A DNA stretch of 64,000 bases from Desulfotignum sp. (GTDB lineage: Bacteria > Desulfobacterota > Desulfobacteria > Desulfobacterales > Desulfobacteraceae), in assembly GCA_011390335.1 (NCBI GenBank), contig JAABSO010000006.1, positions 1 through 64,000 of the forward strand, given 5' to 3'. This document shows positions 54,649 through 64,000 of the stretch, one piece after another. The position numbers and the translations under genes were made by a program. Under the pieces are notes generated by a model. The model saw nothing but the letters and a program-made list of their open reading frames with translations. It was not told the origin of the DNA and made no database searches. The first letter of the stretch is position 1. Each line of letters opens with the position of its first letter.

Positions 54649-57600
54649 ATGACAGCAAAACCTTCCTATGAAGAATTGGAAAGACGGATTGCGGAATTAG
54701 AGAAAGCCGACAATGTGCGAAATAAGATTGAAAAAGAACTTCAGAAAAGTGAAGCCAGGCACTGCAAAATGCTTGCAAACATCGGTGATGTAATTGTTAT
54801 CATCGATCAGGATGGCATCAATAGATATAAAAGCCCGAATATCGAAAAAATATTTGGCTGGAAACCCGAAGAGGTTCTCGGGACAAGCACCTGGGACAAT
54901 GTACATCCCGATGATATTGAATTCACACAGCAGTTTTTTGAAAAGATCATGCACACGCCTGATGCCGTCGGAACGATGGAATGCAGATATCGTTGTAAAG
55001 ATGACAGCTACAAATGGATAGAATTTTCAGGAAGCAATCTTTTTCATGATCCGGATATACAGGGGCTTTTGGGAAATTATCAGGATATAACCGAGCGCAA
55101 ACAGGCTGAAGCGACGTTGCGGGAGAGCGAAGAGCGGATTCGCACCATTGGAGACAACCTGCAGGGTGCACAGCTCTACCAACTTCGAGTTGCGCCGGCT
55201 GGTGGCGGCACTATGTTCACCTATGTGAGCAGCAAGGTGGAGGAACTGCACGAATGCAAACCGGAGGACGTACTCAAGGACGCATCGCTCTTGTTCAAAC
55301 GCGTCCATCCTGCGGATGTGGACGAATGGCAAAAGCGCACCCATAAATCACTAAGGGAATTGACCACGTACGACCATACCGTGAGAATAGTGAAGAAATC
55401 GGGTGAAATCCGTTGGCACCGAATGATTTCAAAGCCCCAGAAATTGGATGACGGCAGCGTCCTTTTCGATGGGATCGAATTAGATGTCACCGAGCACAAG
55501 CGGGCTGAGGAGGCGCTGCGGGAAAGAGAGGGAAAATACCGCCTGCTTTTTAATATGGGTGTGAATGCCATGTTTTTGGTAGACAACAATACCACCCAAA
55601 TTTTGGAGTGTAATAATAAAGCTTCCCAATTATTCGGTTATTCCTCCCAAGAACTGTTATCCATGAAAATGACTGATCTGTCCACGACACCTGAAGCGAC
55701 TCGATGGGCGTGTCGGCAAAATGTATCAAAACAAGAACGGGTCTACCAGACAAAAGATGGAAGGTTACTATCAGTAGATATCACCTCCGAACATTTCTAT
55801 CTTGCCAACAGGGCGGTGCACATTGCTGCTATCCGGGATATTACTGACAAAAAGCATGCCGAGAAGGCACTGAAATCAAATTATTCGTTGCTTCAGATTG
55901 CAGGTGAAACGGCCACATTCGGCGGTTGGAGTGTTGATTTGGAAAATAATATCTGCACCTGGTCGGATGCTGTGGCTGATATTCATGATGTTCCCCACGG
56001 TTATGCTCCGTCTCTGCAGGAAGCCATAAACTTCTACGCTCCGAAATGGCGGGAAAGGATCACACAGTGCTTCAGCGCTTGTGCCAAAGATGGTATTCCC
56101 TATGATGAAGAAATGGAGATCATCAGCCAAAAAGGGAAGCGTCTCTGGGTGAGAACAATCGGCAAGGCAGTGAAAAATGAAAATGGCAAGATCATCAAAT
56201 TGCAGGGTTCTTTTCAGGATATCAACGAGCATAAACGGACGGGGGAAGATCTAAGAAAGTATCGTGAGCGCATGGACCAAATCCTTAGGGCAACTCAAAC
56301 CAACATAAACACCATAGATTCCGAGTATAATTTGCGCGGGGTAGATGATTTCTGGCAGGAGATCTATGGCGACCCTCAAGGACGAAAATGTTACGAATAC
56401 TTTATGGGCCTTGATAAGCCATGTAGAGGATGCGGCGTTCCCCAGGCACTGGCAACCAGGGAAATAATCGTCACTGAGGAGTTCTTGTCTAAGGAAAACA
56501 GACATATTGAGGTTCATACAATTCCATTCCAAGACGAAAATGGTGAGTGGTTGGTGACCGAGTTTAATATAAATATTACCGAAAGGAAGCAGGCAGAGGC
56601 AGAAAAAGAAAAACTACAAGCAGATCTCAACCAGGCCCAGAAGATGGAAACCGTGGGCCGTTTAGCTGGGGGTGTGGCCCATGATTTCAACAACATGCTG
56701 GGGGTGATTCTGGGACACACGGAACTGGCATTGTTGCAGGCAGATGAAAATCACGATCTGTATTCCGACCTGAAAGAAATTCAAACCGCAGCGAAGCGGT
56801 CAGCTGATATCACAAAACAGCTGCTGGCTTTTGCCAGAAAAGAGATCATCTCTCCCAAACAGCTGGATTTGAATGATACCGTGGAAAGCATGCTCAATAT
56901 GCTGCGCCGGATTATCGGAGAAGACATCGACCTTGTCTGGCAGCCAGCTGCCCATCTGTGGCCAGTTAAAATGGACCCATCCCAGATCGACCAGATCCTT
57001 GCCAATCTCTGCATCAACGCTCGGGATGCCATTTCCGGTGTGGGAAAACTCACCATAGAAACTGGAAGAAAATCATTTGATGAGGAATACTGCAGCAATC
57101 ACGTGGGGGTTATCCCCGGTGATTTTGTGCTGCTGGCGGTCAGCGATAATGGCTGCGGCATGGACAAGGACACTCTGGGCAATGTGTTCGAGCCATTTTT
57201 CACCACCAAGGATGTGGGCAAAGGGACCGGCCTGGGATTGGCCACCATTTATGGCATCGTCAAACAGAACAACGGCTTCATAAATGTATACAGCGAATCC
57301 GGCCAAGGCTCTACCTTCAAAATCTATCTGCCCCGACTTGTTGCCGATGAAGACACTGACAAAGCCGTGCCTGAGAAAAAAGCAGCCGCAGGGGGAACCG
57401 AAACAATCCTGCTGGTGGAGGATGAAACCACAATTTTACGAATGACCCGGATGATGCTGGAAAGGAAAGGTTATTCAGTGCTATCTGCCGCCTCACCCTC
57501 AGAGGCCGTGAAAAAAGCAACAAACCATTCCGGTTCCATTGATCTTCTCATGAGCGATGTGGTCATGCCGGAAATGAATGGCCGTGACCTTGCTGCACAA

Positions 57601-57777
57601 ATCATCGAGCTTTGCCCCGGCATCCGGCTTTTGTTTATGTCCGGATATACAGCCGACGTCATTGCCCATCATGGAGTCCTGGATGACGGGGTGGCATTTA
57701 TTCAGAAGCCATTTTCAATGGCGGACATGACGGTGAAGGTTCGGGAATTGTTGGATATGGCCTCGGATAAAAATTAA
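54649..57777 (+). CDS. multi-PAS hybrid histidine kinase (PAS x5-HisKA-HATPase-REC)
   Basis: 1042 residues, no membrane segment. An N-terminal coiled coil ([16 protein letters not shown]) is followed by about five PAS/PAC units, the last containing a CRGCG motif ([11 protein letters not shown]). HisKA near residue 662 ([20 protein letters not shown]), HATPase near 776 ([31 protein letters not shown]) and a C-terminal receiver near 916-1035 ([15 protein letters not shown]). VAHDFNN is the HisKA variant typical of soluble PAS kinases. The last 380 codons closely match the kinase at 60399. No response-regulator gene is adjacent. Confidence 0.93.
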   Translation: MTAKPSYEELERRIAELEKADNVRNKIEKELQKSEARHCKMLANIGDVIVIIDQDGINRYKSPNIEKIFGWKPEEVLGTSTWDNVHPDDIEFTQQFFEKIMHTPDAVGTMECRYRCKDDSYKWIEFSGSNLFHDPDIQGLLGNYQDITERKQAEATLRESEERIRTIGDNLQGAQLYQLRVAPAGGGTMFTYVSSKVEELHECKPEDVLKDASLLFKRVHPADVDEWQKRTHKSLRELTTYDHTVRIVKKSGEIRWHRMISKPQKLDDGSVLFDGIELDVTEHKRAEEALREREGKYRLLFNMGVNAMFLVDNNTTQILECNNKASQLFGYSSQELLSMKMTDLSTTPEATRWACRQNVSKQERVYQTKDGRLLSVDITSEHFYLANRAVHIAAIRDITDKKHAEKALKSNYSLLQIAGETATFGGWSVDLENNICTWSDAVADIHDVPHGYAPSLQEAINFYAPKWRERITQCFSACAKDGIPYDEEMEIISQKGKRLWVRTIGKAVKNENGKIIKLQGSFQDINEHKRTGEDLRKYRERMDQILRATQTNINTIDSEYNLRGVDDFWQEIYGDPQGRKCYEYFMGLDKPCRGCGVPQALATREIIVTEEFLSKENRHIEVHTIPFQDENGEWLVTEFNINITERKQAEAEKEKLQADLNQAQKMETVGRLAGGVAHDFNNMLGVILGHTELALLQADENHDLYSDLKEIQTAAKRSADITKQLLAFARKEIISPKQLDLNDTVESMLNMLRRIIGEDIDLVWQPAAHLWPVKMDPSQIDQILANLCINARDAISGVGKLTIETGRKSFDEEYCSNHVGVIPGDFVLLAVSDNGCGMDKDTLGNVFEPFFTTKDVGKGTGLGLATIYGIVKQNNGFINVYSESGQGSTFKIYLPRLVADEDTDKAVPEKKAAAGGTETILLVEDETTILRMTRMMLERKGYSVLSAASPSEAVKKATNHSGSIDLLMSDVVMPEMNGRDLAAQIIELCPGIRLLFMSGYTADVIAHHGVLDDGVAFIQKPFSMADMTVKVRELLDMASDKN

Positions 57778-57848
57778 GGTTATCCAAAGCAAAAGGATTC
57801 AGGCTTGAATTTCCTGAAGGATACCAATATTATTCAAAACCTGTACAG

Positions 57849-58088
57849 TCTTTGGATGTCACTGTGGCACCGGATGGTCAGCCGACCCGGGTCCGTTTTG
57901 ACCGGTGGAGCAACGCAAATCCTGAGAAGCAGCACCAGCTGCAACCGTTCGGGGGCTATCTCTCCGAATTTCAGTCATTCGCCGGATACCGCCTGCCCAC
58001 GCACGTGGAAGCGGGAAACCATTTTGGTACGGATCACTATTTTCCGTTTTTTGTGGCGGACGTGACAGATGTGGTGTTTCCTTCATGA
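57849..58088 (+). pseudogene. C-terminal remnant of a DUF6544 family protein
   Basis: About 80 codons reading VTVAPDGQPTRVRFDRWSNA, QLQPFGGYLSEFQSFAGYRL and PTHVEAGNHFGTDHYFPFFV, then a stop. This is the conserved tail of DUF6544/DUF6920 proteins, which are normally about 270-300 residues. Everything before it has been replaced by the end of the kinase gene. A longer frame on the same strand at 57805 is out of register and spurious. Confidence 0.65.
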
Positions 58089-58164
58089 TGGATTTCTGCG
58101 GACAGTTCTCCGGCATGCAACAATGGATGCCGTCAATCATACTCACAAATAAGGAAATTATTAC

Positions 58165-58950
58165 ATGCGCCAGACCGATCTGATCCCGTTCTTTGCCATG
58201 ACATTTGTCATCACCTGGGGTATCCTCGGGCTGTATATTTTTGCCTCTGAGACGATGGTCAACTTGTTTGGAAATCTTACCGGCCAGCACCCGCTGTTTT
58301 ATCTTGCCGTTTATGCACCGGCCTTAGCAGCACTGGCTGTCCTCTTTTACCGGGAGGGGGGTGACGGCATAGGACGTTTTCTTTCCCGGCTGCTGATGTG
58401 GCGGACGTCCATCTACTGGTATGTCATGTTGATCCTTATTGTGCCGCTGGTATTCTATGTCGGAGCTCTGTTCAAACAAGGCGCCTTGGGCACGCTGTTC
58501 CCTTTTGCATCGATAACCGCTTATCTGTCAGCACTGTTTTTCATGGCCATCAAGGGACCGATCGAGGAAATCGGCTGGCGTGGACTGGCCCTGCCTTTGC
58601 TTCAACGTAAAATGGCTCCCATCTGGGCGGCCCTTTTACTCGGAGTTGTCTGGGCTGTCTGGCACCTGCCTGCGTTCATGCTCAGCAGCACACCCCAAAG
58701 CGCCTGGGCTTTGACACCTTTCCTTGTGGGCACCCTGGCCCTGAGCGTCATCGTGACACCGCTTTTCAACCATTCGCACGGCAGTATCCTGCTACCGGCG
58801 TTTTTCCACCTGCAGTTGATTAATCCCCTGTGGCCGGATGCGCAGCCCTATGATACCTGGCTGTTCGTGGTTGTTGCCGCTGTCGTGGTGTGGCTGAACC
58901 GAAAAACGATGTTCTTACGCCACAATGCAGTGACAGAGGTGCTTTTGTGA
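58165..58950 (+). CDS. CPBP family intramembrane metalloprotease
   Basis: 261 residues with about eight hydrophobic segments. Catalytic motifs: EExxxR in KGPIEEIGWRGLALPLL and FxxxH-like VVWAVWHLPAFML, with a third His in FFHLQLINPL. These are Rce1/Abi-type membrane proteases, often linked to bacteriocin immunity or to prenylated-protein-like processing. It is joined by a TGATG overlap to the downstream serine hydrolase, so both are translated together. The substrate is unknown. Confidence 0.9.
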   Translation: MRQTDLIPFFAMTFVITWGILGLYIFASETMVNLFGNLTGQHPLFYLAVYAPALAALAVLFYREGGDGIGRFLSRLLMWRTSIYWYVMLILIVPLVFYVGALFKQGALGTLFPFASITAYLSALFFMAIKGPIEEIGWRGLALPLLQRKMAPIWAALLLGVVWAVWHLPAFMLSSTPQSAWALTPFLVGTLALSVIVTPLFNHSHGSILLPAFFHLQLINPLWPDAQPYDTWLFVVVAAVVVWLNRKTMFLRHNAVTEVLL

Positions 58951-60113
58951 TGAGAACAGCCATTTCGATATTATGCGCCGCCATGCTCGCAGCCTGTGCC
59001 ATCCACCAGCCCCCGGCAGAACACGCCTCACGGTTTCAGGCTGAGATTGACCGTGTGCGGGCAGAGTTCGAATTTCCCGGTATGACAGCAGCCTATGTCC
59101 TGGAAGACGGAACTATCGGCACTGCCGCCTCCGGCTTGGCCGATATCGAGGCAAACGTTCCAATGACCGACAATACCCGCATGCTTTCCGCAAGCATTGG
59201 CAAAAGCTTTGTGGGAGCCTTGTGCATTGCGTTGGCCATAGAGGGCCGCCTGGCTCTGGATGAGTCCGTCTCCCAGTGGATCGGTACGTTCGACTGGTTC
59301 CAGCGGCTCCCGAACCATGAATCGATCACATTGCGCCATCTGCTCACACACAGTGCAGGAATTCCGGATCATGTACACATGAACACCTTTGTAGAAGCAT
59401 TTTCAAAGGCATGGCTGGAAACCGGCAACCCTTTTCCCCCCGAACGTCTTGTCGAATTCATACTGGATGAGCCCACACTTTTTCCAGCGGGACATGGCTG
59501 GGCGTATTCAGATACCGGTTATATTCTGGCAGGTCTGATCATCGAGGCGGTTACTGAACGTCCCTGTTTTGATCAGATTCAAGAACGGTTTCTGGTCCCC
59601 CTTGGACTTTTGGATACCTCCTCCGCGGATCACCGTGATCTGGACAGACTGGCCCCGGGGTATATGCTACCGGACAACCTTTTCAGCTTCCCTGAAAAGA
59701 CCCTTGACACAGGTGGCCGCCTGCACTGGCACCCGGCAGTGGAGTGGACCGGCGGAGGCCTGGTTAGCACCTCCCGTGATCTCGCCCGCTGGGGATCGGC
59801 CTTGTTTAATGGAAGGGTTATGGCTGGCGATTACCTTTCAGAGCAGCTCAATGCAGTGGCAGTGGCTCCGGATTTGACCGACGTCACATACGGTGCTGGT
59901 GTGGCGATTTATTCCAGCAGTCCCATCGGCCTCGTATACGGACATGCAGGCTGGATACCGGGGTACGTATCAAGCCTGCGACATTATCCCAAGTATGGGG
60001 TGACGATTGCATTCCAGATCAATACGGACATCGGGATTATCGACAGTGAAGATGACGTGTTGAGGATCATTGAGGAGCAGTTGATGCAGGTATTCACCGG
60101 AATAAAAAAATGA
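58950..60113 (+). CDS. beta-lactamase-like serine hydrolase lipoprotein
   Basis: 387 residues. Lipobox MLAAC with Cys16. Class C/DD-peptidase fold: SxxK as S82-I-G-K85 (MLSASIGKSFVGAL), YxN-like YSDTGY (about 188), THSAGIPDH, and GHAGWIPGY near the C-terminus standing for the K/HxG motif. It may be a carboxyesterase, D-aminopeptidase or peptidoglycan enzyme rather than a true beta-lactamase. Start at ATG 58950 shares one base with the CPBP stop. A longer upstream frame is inside the CPBP gene and is not used. Confidence 0.88.
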   Translation: MRTAISILCAAMLAACAIHQPPAEHASRFQAEIDRVRAEFEFPGMTAAYVLEDGTIGTAASGLADIEANVPMTDNTRMLSASIGKSFVGALCIALAIEGRLALDESVSQWIGTFDWFQRLPNHESITLRHLLTHSAGIPDHVHMNTFVEAFSKAWLETGNPFPPERLVEFILDEPTLFPAGHGWAYSDTGYILAGLIIEAVTERPCFDQIQERFLVPLGLLDTSSADHRDLDRLAPGYMLPDNLFSFPEKTLDTGGRLHWHPAVEWTGGGLVSTSRDLARWGSALFNGRVMAGDYLSEQLNAVAVAPDLTDVTYGAGVAIYSSSPIGLVYGHAGWIPGYVSSLRHYPKYGVTIAFQINTDIGIIDSEDDVLRIIEEQLMQVFTGIKK

Positions 60114-60398
60114 GGCAAATTGGGCTCTGCACCTTTGGGTTATATCAACTGCGAAGCGCCCGAGAAATCCGCTCCATTAATGGTGAACATATGAATATAG
60201 GATTTTGCAGCAATGCCATCGAATGGTCCGTCAGAAGACTGACACATTTTCCGACCTTTCAGGTATTATCCACTGTATGAATATTCAGGGACGTAGAAAA
60301 TTATGGATACCGAAACAATTCAAAATCTGATATTGTCGATTGATTTAGGCATGATGATTGTCATCCGTATTCTTTAGCAGCATCCATCTGAGGAAGAT
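60114..60398. other. intergenic region before the Cache kinase
   Basis: About 285 bases, AT-rich, without a supported gene. AGGAAG (60392-60397 area) is the kinase ribosome-binding site. No terminator is obvious after the hydrolase. Confidence 0.35.
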
Positions 60399-63044
60399 AT
60401 GACTGGTAGAAATGAAAAAGCAATCGTAAGATCAGCCAGGATCAAAATAATATGCACCAGCTTAATCCTTGGTTTGATATTTGTCTTTTTTTCCAGTTAT
60501 CTTGCTCACCAATATATGGGGGAGACAAAAAATCAAAGACTGCTTCACCTTAAACAGACCGTTCAGATTGCCAGAAATTCCATTGAACCGATTCTCGCAG
60601 AATACCGCGCTCAAAACATATCCAATGAAAGTGCGCTTGAGCAGGTTCGCAACCTGATCAGAAGGATGGTTTACAACGACCACATAGGGAATAATTACAT
60701 TTTCATGAGTTCTTATGATGGAATCATGCTGGTTCAACCCTTTGAACCCGAAAAAGAAATGACTGATGTTTGGGATCTGAAAGATTCCTATGGCGTATAC
60801 ATTATCAGAGCTTTGGTAGAAGCTGCAAAATCAAAGCAAGAAAAAGGTTATGTGTCCTATCATTATCAAAGGCCCGGACAAACATCCCCCCAAGAAAAAA
60901 TATCCTTTGTCGTTGGTATCCCGGAGTTAGAATGTTATATCGGAACCGGCCAGTATATGGCAGACCTTCGTAAAGGCCAGTTGGTCTATATTATAAAAAT
61001 TGCTGGCTTAACCTCTGTTTTACTGATTCTTCTTTTTTTCCTGGTGTGGGCATCCATGAAAGAAATCCGCACACAAAATACACTGCTCCACAAGGCAGAA
61101 CATGAACTCAGTGCGATATTCAATAACACTTTCCAATTAATAGGCACCCTGTCTCCCGACGGGAAATTAACAAAAGTCAACCGTTCCGCCTTGGATTTTA
61201 TCGAACAAGATGAAACTTCGGTAATTGGCAAATCCTTCTGGGAAACGCCATGGTGGCAGGAAAACGATATTAAGGCCCGCTTGAAAAAGGCTGTTCATGA
61301 CTGCTCAAAAGGTTCATTCTGCCGTTTTGAGGCCACCTACAGTCATCCGAACCAGGAAATAACTTTTATAGATTTTAGCCTTAGTCCTATTTTTGATGAA
61401 AAAGGAACTGTCATATTTCTTTTAGCAGAAGGCAGAGATATGACGGAACAGATTAAGGCTAAGAACGATCTGATAAAAGAAAAAGAATTTTCAGAAAACC
61501 TTATCAAAAGCCTGCCAGGACTTTTCTTTTTATACAAACAAGAAGGAGATCGTTTTGTTTTAAAAAAATGGAACCGTCAACATGAAAAGCTTCTGGATTT
61601 TTCTTCGCATGAACTTCAAAATGCTCCCATAACAACTTTTGTTGAAAAAGAATCCCTTCCTGACCTAAAAGCTTTTGTGACAAAAGCATTGGAACAGGGC
61701 AAAGTGAATGTTGAGCTTTATTTGAGAGATAAAAATGAGAATGTAATTCCTTTTCTCTTTCTGGCAAGACTCTTTGAGCGGTCCGGAGATACGTTTATTA
61801 TCGGTACCGGTATAGAGCTGACAGAACAAAAGCAGGCCCAGGAAGATAACAAAAAGCTGGAAAGAATGCTCAACCAGTCGCAAAAAATGGAATCAGTAGG
61901 TCGCCTGGCAGGGGGGGTAGCCCATGATTTCAACAACATGCTGGGAGTGATCCTGGGACATACGGAACTGGCCCTGTTGAAGGCGGAAGAAGATAACGAT
62001 CTGATTTCTGACCTGAAAGAAATACAAACCGCAGCGACGCGTTCGGCTGATATCACAAAGCAGTTGCTGGCTTTTGCCAGAAAACAGACTATTGCCCCCA
62101 GACAATTGGATTTGAATAATACATTGGAGAAGATGCTCAATATGCTGCGCCGTCTCATCGGCGAAGACATTGACCTGGTCTGGAAGCCCACTGCCCAGAT
62201 CTGGCCGGTTAAAATGGACCCATCCCAGATCGACCAGATCCTTGCCAATCTCTGCGTCAATGCACGGGATGCCATTGCAGGTGTGGGAAAACTCACGATA
62301 GAAACCGGAAGAAAATCATTTGATCAGGAATACTGCAACGAACATTCCGGCTTCACCCCCGGTGATTTTGTCCTGCTGGCGGTCAGTGACAATGGAAACG
62401 GCATGGATAAAATCACCCTGGAAAATCTTTTCGAGCCGTTTTTCACCACCAAGGAGGTGGGCAAAGGCACCGGTTTGGGGCTTGCCACCGTTTACGGCAT
62501 TGTCAAACAGAATAACGGTTTCATCAATGTATACAGTGAACCAGGCCAGGGTTCCACCTTCAAAATTTATCTGCCCCGGTTAGTTGGGGATGAAGACTCT
62601 GACAAGGCCGTGCCTGAGAAAAAAGCAGTTGCCGGTGGGACTGAAACCATTCTGCTGGTGGAAGATGAGCCTTCTATCCTCAGGATGACCCGGATGATGC
62701 TGGAAAGGAAAGGTTATACCGTACTGTCCGCAGCCACACCCTCAGAAGCCGTGGAAAAGGTGAAAAATCATTCTGGGCCTATTGAACTACTTATGACTGA
62801 CGTGGTCATGCCGGAGATGAACGGCCGGGATTTAGCAGAAAAAGTGACATCTCTTTATCCCCACATCAAACTGCTGTTCATGTCCGGGTATACTGCAGAT
62901 ATCATTGCCCACCAAGGAATCCTGGATGATGGAAGGGGTTTTATCCAAAAGCCTTTTTCAATGGTGGACATGACAGAAAAAGTGAGGAATGTTTTGGATT
63001 CTTCCTCGGATAAGCAATTCTCTTCGAACCGAAAGCACCAGTGA
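60399..63044 (+). CDS. membrane Cache-PAS hybrid histidine kinase with C-terminal receiver
   Basis: 881 residues. TM1 about 16-35, a periplasmic single-Cache domain (about 40-190: [16 protein letters not shown] [21 protein letters not shown], and [16 protein letters not shown]), TM2 about 197-220, two PAS units, HisKA near 492 ([20 protein letters not shown]), HATPase near 606 and a receiver near 748-870 ([15 protein letters not shown]). Cache_2 domains sense small organic acids or similar ligands. Its last 375 codons are a near copy of the kinase at 54649, but its sensor is unrelated. The C-terminal extension SSNRKHQ comes from antisense of a broken oxidoreductase gene. Confidence 0.93.
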   Translation: MTGRNEKAIVRSARIKIICTSLILGLIFVFFSSYLAHQYMGETKNQRLLHLKQTVQIARNSIEPILAEYRAQNISNESALEQVRNLIRRMVYNDHIGNNYIFMSSYDGIMLVQPFEPEKEMTDVWDLKDSYGVYIIRALVEAAKSKQEKGYVSYHYQRPGQTSPQEKISFVVGIPELECYIGTGQYMADLRKGQLVYIIKIAGLTSVLLILLFFLVWASMKEIRTQNTLLHKAEHELSAIFNNTFQLIGTLSPDGKLTKVNRSALDFIEQDETSVIGKSFWETPWWQENDIKARLKKAVHDCSKGSFCRFEATYSHPNQEITFIDFSLSPIFDEKGTVIFLLAEGRDMTEQIKAKNDLIKEKEFSENLIKSLPGLFFLYKQEGDRFVLKKWNRQHEKLLDFSSHELQNAPITTFVEKESLPDLKAFVTKALEQGKVNVELYLRDKNENVIPFLFLARLFERSGDTFIIGTGIELTEQKQAQEDNKKLERMLNQSQKMESVGRLAGGVAHDFNNMLGVILGHTELALLKAEEDNDLISDLKEIQTAATRSADITKQLLAFARKQTIAPRQLDLNNTLEKMLNMLRRLIGEDIDLVWKPTAQIWPVKMDPSQIDQILANLCVNARDAIAGVGKLTIETGRKSFDQEYCNEHSGFTPGDFVLLAVSDNGNGMDKITLENLFEPFFTTKEVGKGTGLGLATVYGIVKQNNGFINVYSEPGQGSTFKIYLPRLVGDEDSDKAVPEKKAVAGGTETILLVEDEPSILRMTRMMLERKGYTVLSAATPSEAVEKVKNHSGPIELLMTDVVMPEMNGRDLAEKVTSLYPHIKLLFMSGYTADIIAHQGILDDGRGFIQKPFSMVDMTEKVRNVLDSSSDKQFSSNRKHQ

Positions 63045-63757
63045 TTCATTGTCCATTGATTTATGATCCAGCACGACAACAGCTATCAGGTGTCTGCCAG
63101 ATGATGAATACGAAGGCGCCGTCAGGGTTGGTATAGCAAGATTGTTAATGAGCCCTTTTTTTTGGCTGTTCAAAATCAAAAACGGGTTGGAAATCGGAGG
63201 TTTTTCAGCAGAAAAATAAAGACACCATTCTCCCTTTGAATTAGACTTGACGGGACTTCTTAACAATCGCTCCGTCTCTGGTCCCTCTGTTGCAATGACT
63301 ATTGTTTTTCCGGTAATTTTCTGGCCGTTTGTGAGTGTCACGCCGTCATTACCAATCAAATCTACTCTTGCATTGAAACGAATTTTGTTTTCCGCAAAAA
63401 GCTGTAGAATTCTCAATCGATCCGTTATTGTGCCAATGGGTGACGTCAGCGTACCCCATAAATCCGGTGGTCTTCGAATGGGATCAGAAATGTAAAAAAG
63501 TTGTCCATTTGTCCTTACAGCGAAGCCTGGTAAAAAGGATTTTAAATCGAGTGCATCATAATCTAACTGGCTGCGGGTTTCAGGATAAGCTGTTTGCAGA
63601 ACGTGAAACCCATGATCAAGGATAACCCATCAACATGATCTGATTTTATCCTGCCTCCTACTTTTTGACCGGCTTCAAGGATCAGAAATCTTAGATCCTC
63701 TCGCATAAGAGTCTTGGCGCAAGCCAAACCGGAGATACCTGCTCCAATGATGATCAC
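63015..63757 (-). pseudogene. FAD-dependent amine oxidase/phytoene desaturase-like, frameshifted and truncated
   Basis: Minus strand. The first 46 codons give MIIIGAGISGLACAKTLMRE with a GxGxxG FAD fold and the GGRI motif. A one-base deletion near 63620-63635 then shifts the frame. In the other frame the text continues as DHGFHVLQTAYPETRSQLDY, then YISDPIRRPPDLWGTLTSP and VIATEGPETERLL. The C-terminal half is missing: the frame runs into the end of the kinase at 63044. It is therefore a dead gene of the NAD(P)/FAD amine oxidase family. Confidence 0.75.
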
Positions 63758-63820
63758 ATCTGTATCTGATTTTCTCCTGAATTATTTCCAGCTGAAAATT
63801 CCGCGATCTGGACTGGAAAA

Positions 63821-63851
63821 AAAGGCCCCTCAAATGAGTTGAGGGGCCTTT
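63821..63851 (-). terminator. rho-independent terminator of the gene at the right edge
   Basis: AAAGGCCCCTCAA (63821-63833) and TTGAGGGGCCTTT (63839-63851) form a 13-bp perfect stem with a 5-base loop. Read on the minus strand it is followed by seven T. It lies 40 bases after the stop of the partial gene. Confidence 0.9.
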
Positions 63852-63890
63852 CATTTATTTAGCACCATCTCAACACGGTGACTATGGTGA

Positions 63891-64000
63891 TCAGCCGCCT
63901 ACACTTCCTGCATCAAGGTCTTTCCATGCTCTGTCAACACTGCTTCCGATTGTTCCAAAAAGCTCATCAAGTTCATTTTTCATGGGTGACCAGTCTGATG
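63891..64000 (-). CDS. C-terminal end of an unidentified gene (partial)
   Basis: Enters from the right edge on the minus strand and ends at TGA 63891-63893. The visible 35 residues, SDWSPMKNELDELFGTIGSS then VDRAWKDLDAGSVGG, look like coding sequence and are followed by a strong terminator. No family is recognised from so short a tail. Confidence 0.6.
   Translation of the reverse strand, partial: SDWSPMKNELDELFGTIGSSVDRAWKDLDAGSVGG

Noticed and set aside
55221..55595. Minus-strand serine-rich frame in the PAS kinase
   Set aside because: Antisense to conserved PAS sequence and without any domain of its own.

Overview
The window looks like chromosome from a free-living, probably anaerobic, Desulfobacterota-type bacterium (Desulfobacteraceae-like). 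That placement is an inference from gene content, not from a marker gene: LL-diaminopimelate aminotransferase (DapL), a fused ADP-forming acyl-CoA synthetase, a MoeA fused to a periplasmic-binding-like domain, an HcnB-like flavoprotein rich in iron-sulfur motifs, and large PAS/Cache hybrid kinases. There is no rRNA, CRISPR array or prophage. One tRNA-Glu and one IS200-type element are present.

Layout. 0-2.4 kb: an IS200/IS605-type element that has beheaded a PilZ gene, a small winged-helix protein, a DUF3820 protein and tRNA-Glu(CTC). 2.4-8.7 kb (minus strand): PLDc_N-like membrane protein and MltB-type lytic transglycosylase, then the nitrogen-control operon glnD-glnB-glnA behind a near-consensus sigma-54 promoter, then tatA. 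8.9-11.9 kb: MoxR ATPase with a VWA partner, and convergent tatD. 12.1-17.7 kb (plus): a tightly overlapping division operon ftsE-ftsX-envC-ctpA-yibQ-like. 17.8-24.4 kb: hotdog thioesterase, PHP phosphatase, TetR plus a beta-alpha ADP-forming acyl-CoA synthetase, and panB overlapping a DUF2520 Rossmann protein. 24.5-30.4 kb: PreP-like M16C protease behind a second winged-helix protein, rsmA (ksgA), and an HD-GYP protein with a damaged metal site. 30.5-34.9 kb: dapL, moeA and MoeA-PBP. 35-45.5 kb: a VWA/TSP3/OmpA lipoprotein, uppP, a phosphohexomutase, a UvrD-type helicase, an MFS transporter, a BarA-like hybrid kinase and a glycine-zipper lipoprotein. 45.7-54.2 kb: typA, an aminotransferase and a four-gene minus-strand redox operon (HcnB-like, DAO, GntR, DUF1989) with a candidate GntR operator. 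54.6-64 kb: an accessory-looking stretch with two PAS/receiver histidine kinases whose last 1.1 kb are near copies, separated by a CPBP protease and a serine hydrolase, and bordered by gene remnants (DUF6544 tail, frameshifted FAD oxidoreductase).

How it fits together. Most of the window is housekeeping: nitrogen sensing, cell-wall cleavage during division, pantothenate, lysine and molybdenum cofactor synthesis, ribosome maturation. The more plastic parts are the two ends and the 47-50 kb interval, where decayed fragments (a class-III aminotransferase tail, a possible molybdenum-hydroxylase accessory tail) lie between intact genes. Two families of dispersed intergenic repeats, two copies each, are visible. 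The least explained assemblies are the HcnB-like/DAO/DUF1989 operon, the pair of winged-helix proteins, the hairpin-ended repeat with the CACAAGTCCAA core, and the duplicated kinase pair.
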